This document shows positions 55,184-63,183 of a stretch of DNA of 64,000 bases, one piece after another. The DNA is from CAVPGP01 sp963704025 (GTDB lineage Bacteria; Actinomycetota; Thermoleophilia; Gaiellales; Gaiellaceae): the NCBI GenBank assembly GCA_963704025.1, contig CAVPGP010000002.1:124001-188000 (forward strand). The letters run 5' to 3'. A program made the position numbers and the translations under genes. The notes under the pieces are model-generated. The model was not told the DNA's origin. It saw only the letters and a program-made list of their open reading frames with translations, and did no database searches. Positions within the stretch are counted from its first letter, which is position 1, and every line of letters begins with the position of its first letter.

Positions 55184-56716
55184 ATGGCCGTCGGGATCGG
55201 AATCGTGATCGGAATAGCGGCCGGAGCGGCGGCGACGCTGCTCGGGCTCCGGGTCGCCTCGGGATCGCGGCTCGACGCGGCCCGCCGGACGGGCGCCCTC
55301 CTCATGGCAGAGGCCCGGCGCGAGGCCGACGCAACCCGGCGCGAGGCGCAGATCGAGACGCGCGAGCAATCGGTCAAGCTGCGGGCCGAGATCGAGGACG
55401 AGGTCCGCGGACGCCGCGCGCAGATCGGGAAGATCGAAGAGCGGGTGATCTCCAAGGAGGAGGAGATCGATGTCAAGCTGACCGAGATCGTGCGCCGTGA
55501 GCAGGGCATCGCCGACCGCGAGGTCCACCTCAAGCAGCTCCAGGAGGAGTTCAAGCAGACCAAGGACCTCGAGCTGCGGGAGCTCGAGCGGATCTCGGGC
55601 CTGACCACGAACGAGGCGAAGCAGCAGGTGCTGGACCAGGCGCTCGAGCAGATCCGCCACGAGCTCGCCCGCCAGGTCCGCCAGATGGAGGAGGAGGCGC
55701 AGAACGAGGCCCGCCGGCGTGCGCGCAACCTCGTCGCCGACGCGCTCCAGCGCGTCGCCGCGAGCCACGCCGCCGAGACCACGGTGACGCTGCTCGAGCT
55801 GCCGTCCGACGACATGAAGGGGCGGATCATCGGCCGGGAAGGGCGCAACATCCGCACGCTCGAGCACCTGACGGGCGTCGACGTCATCATCGACGACACC
55901 CCGAACGCCGTCGTCCTCTCGTCGTTCGACGGCATCCGCCGCGAGATCGCCCGTCTGACCCTCGCGAAGCTGATCGAGGACGGACGCATCCATCCGTCCC
56001 GGATCGAGGAGATGTACTACCAGTCGAAGGCCGAGCTCGACGAGCACATCCGCCAGGCAGGCGAGCAGGCCGTCTTCGAGGCCAACTGCGGCGAGTTCCA
56101 CGAGGAGCTGGTCAAGATCCTCGGCCGCCTCCGCTACCGGACGAGCTACGGGCAGAACGTGCTCAAGCACACGCTCGAGGTCGTCCAGCTCGCCGGGATC
56201 ATGGCCGCGGAGCTCGGCGCCAGCGTCAAGACCGCACGCCGAGCCTCGCTGCTTCACGACCTCGGCAAGGCGATGACGCACGAGGTGGAGGGGTCGCACG
56301 CGTCCATCTCCGCGCAGTGGGCGCGCCGCTACGGCGAGTCACAGGCGGTCGTGCATGCGATCGAGGCGCACCACTACGAGGTGCAGCCGCAGACCGTCGA
56401 GGCGGTGCTGCTGATCGCCGCCGACGCGATCTCGGCCTCGCGTCCGGGCGCCCGCGGCGAGAGCCTCGAGAACTACATCCGCCGCCTCGAGTCGCTCGAG
56501 GAGATCGCGGCGCAGAAGCCGGGCGTCGAGAAGGTCTACGCCCTCCAGGCCGGGCGGGAGATCCGCGTGCTCGTCAAGCCGGAGGAGATCGATGACGACG
56601 CGGCGGTCCTCCTCTCGCACGAGATCGCACGGGAGATCGAGGGCCAGCTCGAATACCCGGGGCAGATCAAGGTGACGGTGATCCGCGAGTCGCGCGCCAT
56701 CGAGTTCGCGAAGTAG
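55184..56716 (+). CDS. rny: Ribonuclease Y
   Basis: Membrane-bound endoribonuclease that starts mRNA decay. The 510-residue protein has an N-terminal membrane helix (VGIGIVIGIAAGAAATLLGL), a long coiled coil (about 30-190), a KH domain (MKGRIIGREGRNIRTLEHLTG in part) and an HD domain with His358-Asp359 (LLHDLGKAMTHE). ATG 55184 follows GGAAGGAG. It is the last gene of the conserved plus-strand block and converges with a minus-strand gene 13 nt away. Confidence 0.96.
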   Translation: MAVGIGIVIGIAAGAAATLLGLRVASGSRLDAARRTGALLMAEARREADATRREAQIETREQSVKLRAEIEDEVRGRRAQIGKIEERVISKEEEIDVKLTEIVRREQGIADREVHLKQLQEEFKQTKDLELRELERISGLTTNEAKQQVLDQALEQIRHELARQVRQMEEEAQNEARRRARNLVADALQRVAASHAAETTVTLLELPSDDMKGRIIGREGRNIRTLEHLTGVDVIIDDTPNAVVLSSFDGIRREIARLTLAKLIEDGRIHPSRIEEMYYQSKAELDEHIRQAGEQAVFEANCGEFHEELVKILGRLRYRTSYGQNVLKHTLEVVQLAGIMAAELGASVKTARRASLLHDLGKAMTHEVEGSHASISAQWARRYGESQAVVHAIEAHHYEVQPQTVEAVLLIAADAISASRPGARGESLENYIRRLESLEEIAAQKPGVEKVYALQAGREIRVLVKPEEIDDDAAVLLSHEIAREIEGQLEYPGQIKVTVIRESRAIEFAK

Positions 56717-56729
56717 CTCCGCGACGTCG

Positions 56730-57065
56730 CTACGCGATGTTGATCGAGTGGCGTGCGCGGAGCCGCGCGAGCTCGTCGTCGACGGCGGGCTCGACCTGGA
56801 GCAGGTTCTCGACCACGTGCTTCGAGACACGCTGCGCGGCTGCGATCAGCGCTGCCTCGCGCTCCAGCAGGCGGCGCTCGCGATGGGCGAGCTCGGCGCC
56901 CGCGGCCACGAGCATCTGCTCCCGCGCCTCGACGTCCGCGAGGCGCGCCGCGAGCTCGGCCGCCGCCAGCGCGTACTCGGGCGGCAGCTCGTGATCGTGC
57001 GAATCGCCAAGCTGTGCCACGCGCTCGATGTGAGACCGCAGGCCAGTCCCGAACTCGGCGTCCAT
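56730..57065 (-). CDS. Small coiled-coil protein, unknown
   Basis: A 111-residue protein dominated by a heptad-like helix (AAAELAARLADVEAREQMLVAAGAELAHRE in part) followed by RRLLEREAALIAAAQRV. No signal or membrane segment. Codon choice favours this strand: the helix is regular and charged, unlike the opposite frame. No family recognised. Convergent with rny. Confidence 0.6.
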   Translation of the reverse strand: MDAEFGTGLRSHIERVAQLGDSHDHELPPEYALAAAELAARLADVEAREQMLVAAGAELAHRERRLLEREAALIAAAQRVSKHVVENLLQVEPAVDDELARLRARHSINIA

Positions 57066-57601
57066 GCACAGGGTGAGGACGCCGCAGCGCCCGAAAACTT
57101 GCGCCTACACCGTCCCGCGGATGCGTCGCTATCACGTCACGACATGGCGTTCTAGCGACGTATGAAGGCCTCACGGCTGGCGTGTCCGCGCGATTGCAGC
57201 CGCGCTCGCCCTCCTCCACGACCGCGATAAGGCCTTGGACACTGGACGACCTCGCCGCAGATGTGCTCGGCTCCTGTTCGCCTTCTCGCGCGCCTTGTCC
57301 CGGCTCCGCGACGAGGCACTCGGGACGCTACCGGCGCCGGATACGCGAGCGCGTGCCCTTACCGCATCACCGCTGACGGTTCCCGCCGAGAGCATGGAGA
57401 GTCGCCTGCGGAAGTAGTCGCGCCAGCTTTCCGGAAGTGCGTCGTGCTCGGCGGCGTTGCGGGCCTTGCCAGTCGTCGCGTTCGGTGCGTAGGGGCGCGC
57501 GACCTCGGTCACGCCGAAGCCACGCGGGTCGCGGCTGAGCGCGACGATCTCGATCGCCTGCCTCCACCTCGCCCTCGCGGGCGATCGCGAAGTGGAAGCA
57601 A
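57066..57601. other. Spacer of unclear content between two minus-strand genes
   Basis: About 540 nt without a convincing gene. A minus-strand open frame (57171-57620) contains a protein-like stretch (EIVALSRDPRGFGVTEVARP, then YAPNATTGKARNAAEHDALP) but its ends read as low-complexity Arg/Ser/Ala, so it may be the remnant of a decayed gene. It marks the change from the conserved block to accessory sequence. Confidence 0.4.
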
Positions 57602-57637
57602 TGAGGCGGCGGGCGCCCAAGGGGGCCCGCCGCCTCA
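57602..57637 (-). terminator. Hairpin terminator of the secreted-protein gene
   Basis: TGAGGCGGCGGGC (57602-57614) and GCCCGCCGCCTCA (57625-57637) are exact inverse complements with a 10-nt loop. It lies 9 nt beyond the stop of the minus-strand gene. The following minus-strand sequence (TTGCTTCC) is only weakly T-rich. Confidence 0.75.
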
Positions 57638-57646
57638 GTGGCCTGG

Positions 57647-58978
57647 CTAGCGGGGCGGGAACTGCGAGTTGGGGACGGGCTCGGCGAGGTTCTCCGTGGG
57701 AGCCTTGTCGATGAACCCGATCACAGCGCAGTTGATGTCGACGCCGACCGAGCCGTACGGCGCAGGCTGGCCGGTCGCCGGGTCGACGCCCGTCAGAATG
57801 TCGGGGCGCGTGGCGGCGAGGTTGAAGACCTGGACCTCGTCGATCTGGCGCTTGTTGAGTCCCTGCCGGACGGCCTTGTCGGTCCAGAGGCCGAGCTGGG
57901 CGTCCCAGAGAGGGCTGTACGCCTCGGAGTGCCGAGGATCCTTCAGCGTCGGGAAGTCGCCGAAGACGTTGAGGAGATCGCCGCCGTTTCGGAGCGCGTC
58001 GATCAGGGCCGTGTTGGCCGCGCTGGCGTCTTCGGAGGCGTGGCCGTCGTTGACCAGGTGGACGAAGCCCTGCGACTCCTTGTTGTCGGCCCCGGTCTGA
58101 CCGTTGATGAAGCCGAAGAGGCGTTCACGGGCGGAACCCAGGAAGTCGTCACCGCCGTTGTAGGCCGCCTTGTCGAGAGCCGGCACGTACGTCGAGCGCT
58201 CCAGCACTGCGCTCAAGGGCTGGCCGGCGTCGGTCGAGATGTAGACGATCGGCTCGCCGGCGTCGAAGCCCTTCACGAACAGCAGGTCGACCCACGACTC
58301 GGCGAACTGACCGGGAGCCGAGGGGCCGGCGATGTGGATCCCGAGGACGCGGTCACCGGTGTTCGTGTGGTGCACGACGTCGAAGGGCCCGTTCCCGGTT
58401 GCGACGATCGGCGCGCTGTACACCGTCTGCGAGCCTGCGATCCGGATGAACGGGCTGTATCCAGGCCCTGCGACGGCGCCCGGCTGGAAGTTCGCAAGCG
58501 GGAAGCCGGTCGGGCCAGGCTCGGCGATCCGGGTCGGGCTGAAGTCCGGCGCACCCTGGAAGTTCACGACCGCCTGTCCGAACTTGTTCTCGTTCGGCGT
58601 GGGGGAGTCGAGCGTCACCGTCTGCACTGCCTCCGGGTTGCCGATGGCGAGGTTGCCGAGCTTCGGCGCGAAGTTGACGCCCAGGTCGTGCGCGATCCCG
58701 GAGTCCGACGCATCGAGCAGGACGTACCAGACGGTCTTGCCGTTGGCCTCGCCCTTGTACAGCGGGAGGCGTACCGTCTCCTTGCTGAGATCCACCTGGA
58801 TCGCACTCTCCTCGGTCAGGTGGTCGCGCGGCAGCAGCCCGGTCAACCGACCGAGCCCCTTCGCCGAGGCCGGCGGTTCCTTCGAGCCGGCGAGCGCCTG
58901 GCTCGCCATCCCCACCACGGCGGCGGCGATCGCAAGCGTCGCCGCAGCGAGGAGCAACCGCTTCGAGGACATCTTCAT
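57647..58978 (-). CDS. Secreted protein of unknown function
   Basis: A 443-residue exported protein: Sec signal KRLLLAAATLAIAAAVVGMA with cleavage near ALA, then a mature part with VDLSKETVRLPLYKGEANGK, WYVLLDASDSGIAHDLGVNF, PTGFPLANFQPGAVAGPGYS and GFVHLVNDGHASEDASAANT (each in part). No catalytic signature or named domain recognised. ATG 58978 has AAGGAG 6 nt upstream. Divergent from the SARP-type regulator, which may control it. Confidence 0.82.
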   Translation of the reverse strand: MKMSSKRLLLAAATLAIAAAVVGMASQALAGSKEPPASAKGLGRLTGLLPRDHLTEESAIQVDLSKETVRLPLYKGEANGKTVWYVLLDASDSGIAHDLGVNFAPKLGNLAIGNPEAVQTVTLDSPTPNENKFGQAVVNFQGAPDFSPTRIAEPGPTGFPLANFQPGAVAGPGYSPFIRIAGSQTVYSAPIVATGNGPFDVVHHTNTGDRVLGIHIAGPSAPGQFAESWVDLLFVKGFDAGEPIVYISTDAGQPLSAVLERSTYVPALDKAAYNGGDDFLGSARERLFGFINGQTGADNKESQGFVHLVNDGHASEDASAANTALIDALRNGGDLLNVFGDFPTLKDPRHSEAYSPLWDAQLGLWTDKAVRQGLNKRQIDEVQVFNLAATRPDILTGVDPATGQPAPYGSVGVDINCAVIGFIDKAPTENLAEPVPNSQFPPR

Positions 58979-59038
58979 CTCTTTCTCCTTTCGTCCGGCG
59001 CTGGGCCGGGTAGCAACCCGTCGACCGTACGAGTCGGA

Positions 59039-59067
59039 ACTCAGCGGGCGCTGAGTGCGGCCTGAGT
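59039..59067. promoter_or_regulatory. Candidate regulator site: inverted and direct CTGAGT repeats
   Basis: ACTCAGCG (59039-59046) and CGCTGAGT (59049-59056) form an inverted repeat; GCTGAGT (59050-59056) and CCTGAGT (59061-59067) form a direct heptamer repeat with a 4-nt spacer, the 11-bp spacing known for SARP operators. It lies between the divergent secreted-protein and SARP-like genes. Distance to a plausible -10 is not the classical 8 bp. Confidence 0.4.
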
Positions 59068-59214
59068 CCCGCAACCCGCACCGTGCCGGCCGCGCGCTTC
59101 GACGGGTTGGCCGTAACGATTCGTCCGAGCGGCAGACCAATGGCAATGCGCGCGCTGTCGCCGACCCTGCCAGGCAGGGTTGTGGGCGTTCCGACGGATC
59201 AGCAGGAGGGGCCG

Positions 59215-61059
59215 GTGATCCGGCTGTTCGGGCCGCTCTCGATCGCGGACGGCGATCGCACGCTCGGACCGCGCGATCTCGGCGGCACACGACCGAAGCA
59301 GGTGCTCGAGATCCTGCTGGCAGCCCGCGGCCACCCCGTGCCCGTCGACCGCCTCGCCGAGCTCGTGTGGGGGAGCGCGCGGCCGCAGAGCGCGGCCGGG
59401 TCGCTCCAGACCTTCGTCTCCCAGCTCCGCCGGCACCTCGCCTGCGACCGGGATCGCGCACGCGAGCTCGTCGTCACCGAGCACGAGGCGTACCGTTTCG
59501 CGACCGAGCTCGTCGAGCTCGACCTCGACCGATTCGACGAGTTGCTCGAGCGCTCCTCGCGCGAACCGACCCAGCGCGCGCGCGGCTTGCTCGAGCAGGC
59601 GCTGGGCTTCGTCCGCGGCGAGGTCCTGGAGGACGAGCCCTACGCGACCTGGGCAGTGGATCTGCGCGGCAGCTACCAGGGCCGGGTGCTCGGTGCCCGA
59701 CTGGACGCGGCCGATGCGGCCCTGGCCGAGCTGGACTATGCGCACGCACTCGTACACACGGAAGCGGCCGTACGGCTGGACCCCTTCAGCGAGCGCGCGC
59801 ACCGCTCCCGGATGCTGGCTCTCTACGCGCTCGGCCGGCAGCACGAGGCGCTGAGCGGTTACCGCAATTTCCGTAAGCGGCTGGACGAGGAGCTCGGACT
59901 GGAGCCGACCGCGGAAACGCGCACGCTCGAATCGGCCATCATCCGCCAAGAGGACGTCGACTCGCTGCTGCCTCGGCCGATCCGGCGGGCGCGTGGAGAC
60001 GCCGGCGGCCACCCTTTGCGCCTGCTGGGCCGCACTGCCGAGCTGGACACGGTTGCGCAGGCGGTCGGGGACGCGCTCCACGGCGACCTCGCCCTAATTC
60101 AGATCGAGGGCGAGGCAGGGCTCGGCAAGACGCGATTGCTCGACGAGGTGGAACGTGAGCTCTCGGGCGTCCGAGTCGGTCGCGCGGGTGCGTCGAAGCT
60201 CGAGCGGCATCTCCCGTACGTCCCACTCGCGACGGCGCTCCGGGAAGCGCTCGCCGACATCGAGCTGGATGCCGACCGGCTCCCGGCTCTCGGCCAGATC
60301 CTCCCCGAGCTGACACTCGGGGTCCCCCAGCCCGAGTTCGACGAGGTCGAGGTGCTCGAGGCGCTCGTCGCGCTCGTCGGCGAGCACGCCCCGCTGGTTC
60401 TTCTCCTCGATGACGCCCAGTGGGCAGACAGGCGGACGCTCGCCGCGCTCGTCTATCTGCGGCGTCGCCGCGCCGGCCTGGCCGCAGCGCTCGTGACGGC
60501 GGTGCGAACAACGGAGACGCCGTACGACCACCCGCTCCGCCGGCTCGCGCCGGACACGCTCGTTCGGCTCGAGCCGCTCTCGCCCGACGAGCTCGCGCCG
60601 CTCGCGGTACCTGAGCTGCACGAGTCGACAGGCGGCAATCCCCGCTTCGTAACCGAGGCGCTCGCGAACGACCGCTCGGCCGCCGTCTCCCAGACGCTCA
60701 CCGAGGCGCTGCTCGCTCAGTGCCGGGCCGAGGGCCCGTGGGGTTTCCGCGTACTCGTCGCGGCCTCGGTGCTCGAGCAGCCCTTCGCGCCCGAGCCGCT
60801 GGCGGGACTTCTCGGCGCCGACGCGGCCGAGCTCGTCGAGGAGCTCGAGCGTCTCTGCGAACAGCGAATCCTGGGCGTCGACGGGTTCCGTTTCCGCTTC
60901 CGCTACGACCTCGTCCGTCAGGTGCTGCTCGGAAGCATCTCGCCCGCACGCCAGCGCCTCCTCCAACAGCAGCTCGATAATCTCGGTGCTGGCAAGAATC
61001 TCGGTGCTGGCAAGCGCCCCTTCTCGATCAGGCGAGCGACGAGCTCGCATACCGCGTAG
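59215..61059 (+). CDS. SARP-type transcriptional regulator with ATPase domain
   Basis: A 614-residue protein: N-terminal OmpR-like winged helix (IRLFGPLSIADGDRTLGPRD, RPKQVLEILLAARG), bacterial transcriptional activation domain (BTAD, about 100-245), then an AAA_16/STAND-like ATPase with Walker A GEAGLGKT near 300 and Walker B LVLLLDDAQWAD. The usual long C-terminal TPR region is absent; the protein stops after an 18-bp tandem repeat. GTG 59215 follows AGGAGG with 6 nt spacing. Target genes unknown. Confidence 0.87.
   Translation: MIRLFGPLSIADGDRTLGPRDLGGTRPKQVLEILLAARGHPVPVDRLAELVWGSARPQSAAGSLQTFVSQLRRHLACDRDRARELVVTEHEAYRFATELVELDLDRFDELLERSSREPTQRARGLLEQALGFVRGEVLEDEPYATWAVDLRGSYQGRVLGARLDAADAALAELDYAHALVHTEAAVRLDPFSERAHRSRMLALYALGRQHEALSGYRNFRKRLDEELGLEPTAETRTLESAIIRQEDVDSLLPRPIRRARGDAGGHPLRLLGRTAELDTVAQAVGDALHGDLALIQIEGEAGLGKTRLLDEVERELSGVRVGRAGASKLERHLPYVPLATALREALADIELDADRLPALGQILPELTLGVPQPEFDEVEVLEALVALVGEHAPLVLLLDDAQWADRRTLAALVYLRRRRAGLAAALVTAVRTTETPYDHPLRRLAPDTLVRLEPLSPDELAPLAVPELHESTGGNPRFVTEALANDRSAAVSQTLTEALLAQCRAEGPWGFRVLVAASVLEQPFAPEPLAGLLGADAAELVEELERLCEQRILGVDGFRFRFRYDLVRQVLLGSISPARQRLLQQQLDNLGAGKNLGAGKRPFSIRRATSSHTA
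60979..61014 (+). repeat. Two perfect 18-bp tandem copies near the SARP 3' end
   Basis: AATCTCGGTGCTGGCAAG occurs at 60979-60996 and 60997-61014, encoding NLGAGK twice in frame. The duplication sits where related regulators continue into a TPR domain, 45 nt before the stop. Confidence 0.85.
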
Positions 61060-61064
61060 CGACC

Positions 61065-61442
61065 ATGCAACCGGAGCCCGACCTCATCTCCGGCACGTGC
61101 TTCGAGCACGCGAGCGAGGCCGCCTACGTCATGGACCCGGAGCACGACCGCATCCTCGCCGCCAACTTGGCCGGCGCGGAACTGCTCGGATACACCCGCC
61201 AGGAGCTGCTCGAGACACCGATCTCCTGCATCCACCCGTCCGACCTGCCCGAGCTGAGCGAACTCCTCGAACGCGTCCTGCGACGCGGGCGCGCCTCCAC
61301 GATCAAACTCACCTGCCGAACCAAGCAGGGCACGTTCCTCCCGACCGAAATCTCGCTCTACGCGCTCGAGGTCGAGGGCCAGATCCACATCCTCGGCCTC
61401 GTTCACGACCGCAGCGAGCACCGCCAACCGCCTCCTGACTGA
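61065..61442 (+). CDS. PAS-domain protein
   Basis: A 125-residue single PAS sensor: YVMDPEHDRILAANLAGAEL, LGYTRQELLETPISCIHPSD and LPTEISLYALEVEGQIHILG (in part) follow the PAS core and end without an output domain. It starts 5 nt after the SARP gene stop, so it is probably co-expressed and could sense a ligand for that regulator. No ligand is evident. Confidence 0.82.
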   Translation: MQPEPDLISGTCFEHASEAAYVMDPEHDRILAANLAGAELLGYTRQELLETPISCIHPSDLPELSELLERVLRRGRASTIKLTCRTKQGTFLPTEISLYALEVEGQIHILGLVHDRSEHRQPPPD

Positions 61443-61546
61443 GCGGCGACACGCAAGCCTTCGCGACTCAGTCGTCACACAGCTCCCGCACAGCCCCGGA
61501 TGCCATTCTCAACGGAACGAGAACGCTGACGGAAAGGAGCATTCGC

Positions 61547-61849
61547 ATGGTTACAATGGGCTTGATCGTCCGGCTGGAGGCGAAGGTCGGTAGGAGCGAG
61601 GAGGTCGCAGCGTTCCTGGAAGGCGCGCTGCCGCTCGTCCAGGACGAGGCGCAGACCGTCGCGTGGTTCGCCTTCAGAATCGGCCCCTCGCCGTTCGCGA
61701 TCGTGGACGTCTTTCCCGACGGGACCGGCCGGCAGGCGCACCTCGACGGGGCGGTCGCCGCGGCTCTGATCGAGAAGTCGACCGAGCTGCTCGCCGAGCC
61801 GCCGGAGATCCAGAAGGTCGACGTCCTGGACGCAAAGCTGCCGCAGTGA
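61547..61849 (+). CDS. ABM-fold (antibiotic biosynthesis monooxygenase-like) protein
   Basis: A 100-residue dimeric ferredoxin-like protein: MGLIVRLEAKVGRSEEVAAFLE, AWFAFRIGPSPFAIVDVFPD and AHLDGAVAAALIEKSTELL fit the ABM family. Members include heme-degrading or quinone-oxidising enzymes and proteins of unknown role. ATG 61547 follows GGAAAGGAG by 7 nt. An inverted repeat TTCTC/GAGAA (61506-61510/61519-61523) lies upstream. Confidence 0.82.
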   Translation: MVTMGLIVRLEAKVGRSEEVAAFLEGALPLVQDEAQTVAWFAFRIGPSPFAIVDVFPDGTGRQAHLDGAVAAALIEKSTELLAEPPEIQKVDVLDAKLPQ

Positions 61850-61896
61850 ACGCCCCACGTGGACCGTCAGCGCGTCCAACGCACTCAGGAGCCGAC

Positions 61897-62136
61897 ATGA
61901 GCATTGCAACGATCTGCCACCCCCGCCGCGAGCTCGCCCGTCGGGTCACCGGCGGCATCCAGGTCACGCTCTTCTGGAGCGCCCACGACAACAGTACGAG
62001 CATCGAAGTCCGGCAATCAGCATCGGAAGAGACGCTTGATTTCGCCGTCGCGCGGGAGCGAGCCCTCGATGCCTTCTACCACCCGTTCGCCCACCTACCG
62101 TGGCCAGACGAACTCACAGCGCTGGAGCGTGGATGA
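61897..62136 (+). CDS. Small conserved-type hypothetical protein
   Basis: A 79-residue protein (RRELARRVTGGIQVTLFWSA, ALDAFYHPFAHLP). The pattern resembles small actinobacterial proteins of unknown function that end in a DAFYHP(F/Y)A motif. ATG 61897 has AGGAG about 5 nt upstream. Spacer 62137-62274 beyond it shows no gene. Confidence 0.68.
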   Translation: MSIATICHPRRELARRVTGGIQVTLFWSAHDNSTSIEVRQSASEETLDFAVARERALDAFYHPFAHLPWPDELTALERG

Positions 62137-62274
62137 CGATCGACGACTCTCACGGCAATCACGGCAGCGGCCTATGACTGGCTCAGGCCGATCAAAAGGC
62201 GCTCAGCCAAGCGCGGCGAGGAGGGCCGCGGTGCCGGCGAGAAAGGCTTCGGCTTCCCCCAACGGCTGTTGGCA

Positions 62275-62302
62275 GCGTGGTCGAGCATCTGCTCGACCAC
62301 GC
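62275..62302. terminator. Bidirectional hairpin between convergent genes
   Basis: GCGTGGTCGAGCA (62275-62287) and TGCTCGACCACGC (62290-62302) are exact inverse complements separated by 2 nt. It lies between the convergent small-protein and SDR genes; no T run on either side. Confidence 0.65.
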
Positions 62303-62321
62303 CCGGTTGCGGTTGCCCCAC

Positions 62322-63041
62322 TCACGCTGGTGCTGCGTCGGCGAAGGCGCGCTCGAACGCCTTCGGATCGGCAAGCCAGATCGCCGCCATCACCTGCGCG
62401 TTTGGATCCGGGAAGATGTCCTCGAGATCAGCGGCGAGCGCGTCGAGGATGCCGGCGGCAACCTCAGCGGGCGCGGTCTTGGGTGCATCGATTCCGGCAA
62501 GCATGTCGGTGTCGATTCCGCCGGGGTAGACGCCGTGCACCGAGATTCCGCGCGCCGCGAGCACGGGCCGCAACGCCTGCGTCAGCGAATGCGCAGCAGC
62601 CTTGGATGCCGAGTATCCGGTCATCGGCGGCGTGCTGGCGAGGCTGAGCAGCGAGAGCACGTTCACGATGTGGCCACCGCCGTTCTCCTCGAGCACCGGA
62701 ACGAACGCGCGAATGGCGGCATGGGTGCCCGCGTAGTTGACGGCCATCTCCTGCTCGAGGGCCTCGGAGTTTGCGTCGAGCGGACCGGCGAAGAGCGCGG
62801 TCGAGGCGTTGTTGATCAACAGCGTCGTGTCCCGTGCCTGCCGGGCCGCCGCGGCGATGGAGGCGGAGTCGAGCAGATCGAACTGGACGGGGACGATGCG
62901 GTCGTCACGGCGAACGCCGTCCGGGTTTCGTGCGAGCGCATACACCTTGGCGACGCCTCGGTCGAGGAGAGCGTCCACGAGATGACGGCCGAGACCGCGC
63001 GAGGCACCGGTGACGACCGGGGTCGAGGCAGCAATGTCCAT
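62322..63041 (-). CDS. Short-chain dehydrogenase/reductase
   Basis: A 239-residue classical SDR. Cofactor motif TGASRGLG at 11-18, NNAS at 77-80, and catalytic Tyr143-x3-Lys147 (GYSASK). The substrate is unknown. ATG 63041 has AAAGGAG 6 nt upstream. It is divergent from an AraC-type regulator, a common arrangement for a regulator and its target gene. Confidence 0.92.
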   Translation of the reverse strand: MDIAASTPVVTGASRGLGRHLVDALLDRGVAKVYALARNPDGVRRDDRIVPVQFDLLDSASIAAAARQARDTTLLINNASTALFAGPLDANSEALEQEMAVNYAGTHAAIRAFVPVLEENGGGHIVNVLSLLSLASTPPMTGYSASKAAAHSLTQALRPVLAARGISVHGVYPGGIDTDMLAGIDAPKTAPAEVAAGILDALAADLEDIFPDPNAQVMAAIWLADPKAFERAFADAAPA

Positions 63042-63137
63042 CCTGTGCTCCTTTGCTTGACGGCGACTGACCTTCAGCACCGTACGTCGCGGGACAATTG
63101 CGAGCAATGATGTTCTGTACGAATTTCTTGTCCGGTC

Positions 63138-63153
63138 GTCTCGATCACGAGAC
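63138..63153. promoter_or_regulatory. Inverted repeat in the SDR-AraC divergent promoter region
   Basis: GTCTCG (63138-63143) and CGAGAC (63148-63153) around ATCA. A second short palindrome CTATGGATAG lies at 63165-63174. Either could be an operator. TAGTCT (63172-63177) is 6 nt before the AraC ATG and may be its -10. Confidence 0.35.
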
Positions 63154-63183
63154 TCTTCTTCGATCTATGGATAGTCTTCGACC

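Noticed and set aside
57647..58978. Assignment of the secreted protein to the DUF4331 family
   Set aside because: First impression from its size and export signal, but the characteristic DHREAP start of DUF4331 is absent. Left as unknown.
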